Assembly (NCBI GenBank): GCA_011046365.1
Contig: DSAS01000097.1
Coordinates: forward strand, 1 to 50,201
Source of the DNA: Fidelibacterota bacterium
GTDB lineage: Bacteria > Fidelibacterota > UBA2242
Direction: 5' to 3'
DNA length: 50,201 nucleotides
Position numbers and translations under genes: made by a program. Numbering within the stretch: the first letter of the stretch is position 1; every line of letters starts with the position of its first letter. Shown in pieces: positions 47,022 to 50,201 of this stretch. The notes beneath the pieces were generated by a model that saw nothing but the letters and a program-made list of their open reading frames with translations, was not told the origin of the DNA and did no database searches.

Positions 47022-50000
47022 TCAGGAATTCTCCTTTGATGCCTCCGGTGACTCATCCAGGATTTCCCGCACTACCTTCAGGATGTCCATAGGAAAATAG
47101 GGCTTCTGAACGAAGCGCGTCAGTCCGGCTTTGTAGAGCTCCGATTTGCGGTCGGGATCAACAAAGCCGCTGGCTATTATCACCCGGGCTTCCGGATTGA
47201 TCCTGCGAATCCGGTAAAAAACCTCTTCACCCGTCAGGCGCGGCAGCCCCATGTCGCTGATAACCAGATCAATATCGTTCTGCGACTGTTTGTATTTTTC
47301 AACCCCCGTATGACCATCCATCGCCACAATAACCTGATACCCCTGAGTGCGGAAAATGGTGGTTAGCATCTCGATGATACTCTCTTCATCTTCGATCAGG
47401 AGAATGGTCTCAGAGCCGCTCGCACTCGTTGGAGTAGCCGCTCCGTTTTCGGCAGTGGTGGCATCCAGGGTTTCCTGCGTGACCGGAACCGGTAAATAAA
47501 TTCTGAAAGTCGTTCCCGCCGCTGGCTCACTCTCCACCTCAACAAAACCGTTATGGTTGCGGATAATGCCGTGCACCGTTGCCAGCCCCAGACCGGTACC
47601 CCGTCCCTGTTCTTTGGTCGTGTAAAAGGGCTCAAAGACCCGCTCAACGGTTGCTTTGTCCATGCCGACCCCGGAATCGCTGATACACAATTTGACATAT
47701 TCCCGGGCAATGGCGTTGGGGTGTCGCTGGCGCAGCTCCTGACCCGCTTCACGGCTGGCATTAAAACTCAGCGTCCCGCCCTTTGGCATAGCGTCGCGGG
47801 CGTTTAAACTCAGATTCATGAGAACCTGATGAATTTGGGACGCATCTGCCATTACAAGGGGTAAATCAGATTCGATATCGGTTTGAAATGTAATTGTCTT
47901 GGGAAATGTTTCCTGCAGCAATTTGACCGTATCGGCAATAATATCGCCCAGATTTAACGATTTTGTCTCAGGCTCGTTCTTACGCGCCAGGGTCAGCAGC
48001 TGTTTGACAAGGTCAGCGCCACGCTGACCGGCTTTCTCAATAGTAGCAATGCTGTGCTGAACCTTCTCGGGAGTTCGCTGACTCATCTTCAGCAGCGAGG
48101 CGTGCCCCAGAATGATTGATAAAATGTTGTTAAAATCATGGGCAATGCCGCTGGCGAGCTGCCCCAGCGCCTCCATCTTCTGGGTTTGACGTAGCTGCTC
48201 CTCGCTGGCTTTCAGGTTCGCCTCCATCTGCTTGCGCTCTGTAATGTCCTGGAAAGAACCCTGAATTTTAACGATTTTACCGGAATCGTCAATCAGCGCT
48301 TCGCCGGTCGTCCGCACCCAGAGGCGCTTGCCTTTAGCGGTGATTATTTCCACTTCTTCGTCATAGGCAATACCCTCTTCGACACACCGGTTAAAAGCCT
48401 TGAGGATTTTTGCCTGCCATTTGGGCACATAATAACGAAAGACCTCACTGATGGTGGGTGAATGTCCAGCCGGCATTTCATGAATCGCCGCCACCTCATC
48501 GGACCAGACGACCCGGTTCTCAGTCAGATCAATACTCCAGCCGCCGAATTTTGCCGTCTCTCCCGCCAGTTTCAGCAGTGAGAAATTTGTCTTCAGAGCA
48601 TCCTCCGCCTGTTTGCGCTGGACAATTTTCCAGACTGCATCCATCATTAAATTCAACTGGCGGATATCCGAATCGTTATAATCCGTCTCCTTATTGGCAA
48701 CGCCCACCACTGCCACAATTTTACTGTCGCTGAAGACCGGAATCGTTAAAAATTTATGCAACTGCACGTGCCCTTTGGGAGTCCCCTTCTTGAGCGGATT
48801 TTTCGCCTCAAAATCGTTGACCATGATCGGGCGTCTCTGGCGCACCGCCTCACCCCAGACCCCGGTTTTCTCCAACTGATATACCCGCTGAGGATTGGCG
48901 ACCGAACACTCTTTCATCACATCCCTGGACCAGCTGTTCAGGGTAAATTCCTTCCGCTCCTCATCATAAAAATAGATATAGCCGATCTTGCTGCCGGTCA
49001 GATCTATGGCTTCATTCAACGCAAAATCGAGCAGCTCCTGAATACTTTCGGCGGGATGCTGGTTGATACGCAGCAGACTCTCCAGCCGCTCTTCATCAAT
49101 TCGGATTTGCTCCTCCGTCTGCTTATGTTCCGTGATGTCCAGATGCACACCGGCTGCTCGCACCGGTTTGCCGTTGATGTCCCGCTCGACAACCCGACCC
49201 ATATTCAGAATCCATTTCCAGGCGCCGTTTTTGGTGCGCATCCGCTGCTCCACCTGTAAAAAATCGGTCTGTCCGCTTTCATGTGCGGCAATAGTCTCTT
49301 TTACCCGCGGCAGATCATCGGGATGGATTGCATCAAAGAAAAAATCAATATTCGCTGCCACCTCGCTTAAGTCATAACCCAGCATTTTTGCCCATTCTTC
49401 ATTCCGGATAATTTTCCCGGTACGTAAATCCTGTTCCCAGAGTCCGACCTGGGCGCTGTTAACGGCTAATTCCAGTGCCTCCTGAATACGCTTTCGCTCG
49501 GTAATGTCAGTAAAAAGAACAAATTGCAAATCCGTGGTCGCCGCCATCCGAAATTCAATCTGCCGGATTCCACCGTCTTTACAAACAACCGCATATTCCA
49601 CCGGCTCAATCTCCGCCTGTGTCCGCCGCGCCTCTTCAACGGCAGCCGACCATATTGTGCGAATCCTGTCGCGGACCGGCTCATTCGGATAAGCGCACCG
49701 GTACCAATCCTCAATGGTGGGTATATCATCAATCGTATAGCCGAAAATCTCGGTGAATTTTTTACTGACAAAGACGACATTATCATCTTTATCCGCAATG
49801 ACAATCCCCACCGGCGCCACCTCCGCCAACAGGCGAAAGCGCATCTCACTGACTTTCAGCTTCTCCTCCGCCTGTTTGCGTTCCCTAATATCCCGCGCCA
49901 GTCCCAGGATAAACTCACCCTCCGGCAGGACGACTTTGGAAATCGTCACCTCCACCGGATAGATTGAACCATCCTTTTTACGATGAACGGCTTCGAAAGT

Positions 50001-50201
50001 AATCGCCGGATCGCCCGGCTTGATCACCTTCCAGCGGTGGGACATATCTTCACGCTCGCGGGCACTCGGATCAATGTCCATAATATTCATCGTCTGTAAC
50101 TCTTCTTTGCTGTAACCTAGACTTTTGATCACTGCCTGATTGGCTTCAATAATATGCCCCTCGAGATCGTGGTAAAAAACCATCTCCGCCGCCTGGTCAA
50201 T
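47022..50201 (-). CDS. PAS/GAF hybrid sensor histidine kinase, 5'-partial
   Basis: At least 1059 residues; the open frame continues past the window end, and the ATG at 50183 falls inside a PAS domain, so the true start is outside. Domains in order: PAS (cut), PAS, PAS, GAF (about 365-525), PAS, HisKA with phospho-acceptor His in LASGIAHDFNN, HATPase_c with SGVGMDKATVERVFEPFYTT split over its helices and the GRGTGLGLATVHGI box, then a C-terminal receiver (about 920-1040) with ILLIEDEES and phospho-acceptor Asp in LVISDMGLP. No membrane segment is seen, so it is probably a cytosolic multi-signal sensor. The receiver-on-kinase layout suggests a phosphorelay or self-control. Confidence 0.93.
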   Translation of the reverse strand: MDQAAEMVFYHDLEGHIIEANQAVIKSLGYSKEELQTMNIMDIDPSAREREDMSHRWKVIKPGDPAITFEAVHRKKDGSIYPVEVTISKVVLPEGEFILGLARDIRERKQAEEKLKVSEMRFRLLAEVAPVGIVIADKDDNVVFVSKKFTEIFGYTIDDIPTIEDWYRCAYPNEPVRDRIRTIWSAAVEEARRTQAEIEPVEYAVVCKDGGIRQIEFRMAATTDLQFVLFTDITERKRIQEALELAVNSAQVGLWEQDLRTGKIIRNEEWAKMLGYDLSEVAANIDFFFDAIHPDDLPRVKETIAAHESGQTDFLQVEQRMRTKNGAWKWILNMGRVVERDINGKPVRAAGVHLDITEHKQTEEQIRIDEERLESLLRINQHPAESIQELLDFALNEAIDLTGSKIGYIYFYDEERKEFTLNSWSRDVMKECSVANPQRVYQLEKTGVWGEAVRQRRPIMVNDFEAKNPLKKGTPKGHVQLHKFLTIPVFSDSKIVAVVGVANKETDYNDSDIRQLNLMMDAVWKIVQRKQAEDALKTNFSLLKLAGETAKFGGWSIDLTENRVVWSDEVAAIHEMPAGHSPTISEVFRYYVPKWQAKILKAFNRCVEEGIAYDEEVEIITAKGKRLWVRTTGEALIDDSGKIVKIQGSFQDITERKQMEANLKASEEQLRQTQKMEALGQLASGIAHDFNNILSIILGHASLLKMSQRTPEKVQHSIATIEKAGQRGADLVKQLLTLARKNEPETKSLNLGDIIADTVKLLQETFPKTITFQTDIESDLPLVMADASQIHQVLMNLSLNARDAMPKGGTLSFNASREAGQELRQRHPNAIAREYVKLCISDSGVGMDKATVERVFEPFYTTKEQGRGTGLGLATVHGIIRNHNGFVEVESEPAAGTTFRIYLPVPVTQETLDATTAENGAATPTSASGSETILLIEDEESIIEMLTTIFRTQGYQVIVAMDGHTGVEKYKQSQNDIDLVISDMGLPRLTGEEVFYRIRRINPEARVIIASGFVDPDRKSELYKAGLTRFVQKPYFPMDILKVVREILDESPEASKENS

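Overview
The window is about 50 kb of bacterial chromosome of moderate GC content. It is densely packed with intact, mostly single-copy housekeeping genes, and I see no phage, plasmid, rRNA, tRNA or CRISPR sequence. Several features point to an uncultivated member of the FCB superphylum (Calditrichota/KSB1-like is my best guess, at low confidence). They are a secreted M1 aminopeptidase with a C-terminal type IX secretion (por) sorting domain, an Omp85-type barrel fused to a peptidase and TolB propeller, a BatA-type VWA membrane protein, the long form of urocanate hydratase, ThyX instead of ThyA, and YajC, which together imply a diderm. Shine-Dalgarno sites are visible before many genes.

Region 1 (1-8 kb): a Crp/Fnr regulator, a GerW(YtfJ)-DUF2953 pair, ribosomal protein S20 (divergent), guaB-hutH, two small secreted proteins, a DUF2520 Rossmann protein and a MEMO1-family protein. 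Region 2 (8-22.8 kb): a long minus-strand run read as EamA transporter, radA, tgt, nadA, nadB, yajC, def, fmt, rsmB, PASTA protein, rpe, polyprenol/DAG-kinase-like, BatA-VWA and hflX, with many overlapping start/stop codons. The order def-fmt-rsmB-PASTA-rpe matches the Firmicutes def-fmt-rsmB-prpC-prkC-rsgA-rpe locus, but only a kinase-less membrane PASTA protein stands where PrkC would be. Region 3 (22.8-28 kb): two large exported proteins, the peptidase-MA/TolB/barrel protein and the T9SS aminopeptidase. Region 4 (28-31.5 kb): thyX, a 63-residue twin-arginine mini-protein, a one-repeat DUF350 protein, a small secreted protein and hutI.

Region 5 (31.5-38.5 kb, plus strand): a lipoprotein amidase, hutU, a GNAT acetyltransferase, an RLAN-type ATP-grasp ligase, a 234-bp non-autonomous transposable element (17-bp inverted repeats, 8-bp target duplication), pyruvoyl-dependent arginine decarboxylase and a purple-acid-phosphatase-like metallophosphoesterase. 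Region 6 (38.8-44.8 kb): glutamate synthase gltB and gltD, both broken (three frameshifts and two in-frame TGA in gltB, one in-frame TAA in gltD) although otherwise well conserved. Region 7 (45-50.2 kb): an SH3b-repeat secreted protein, a noncoding stretch with related palindromes, and a PAS/GAF hybrid histidine kinase that runs off the window.

Together the genes cover histidine degradation (hutH, hutU and hutI on three separate sites), NAD synthesis (nadAB), initiator-Met processing (fmt, def), IMP to XMP (guaB) and agmatine formation (pdaD). The least explained items are the GNAT/ATP-grasp pair, the PASTA-only protein in the PrkC position, the Tat mini-protein cluster, the small transposable element and the decaying gltBD.
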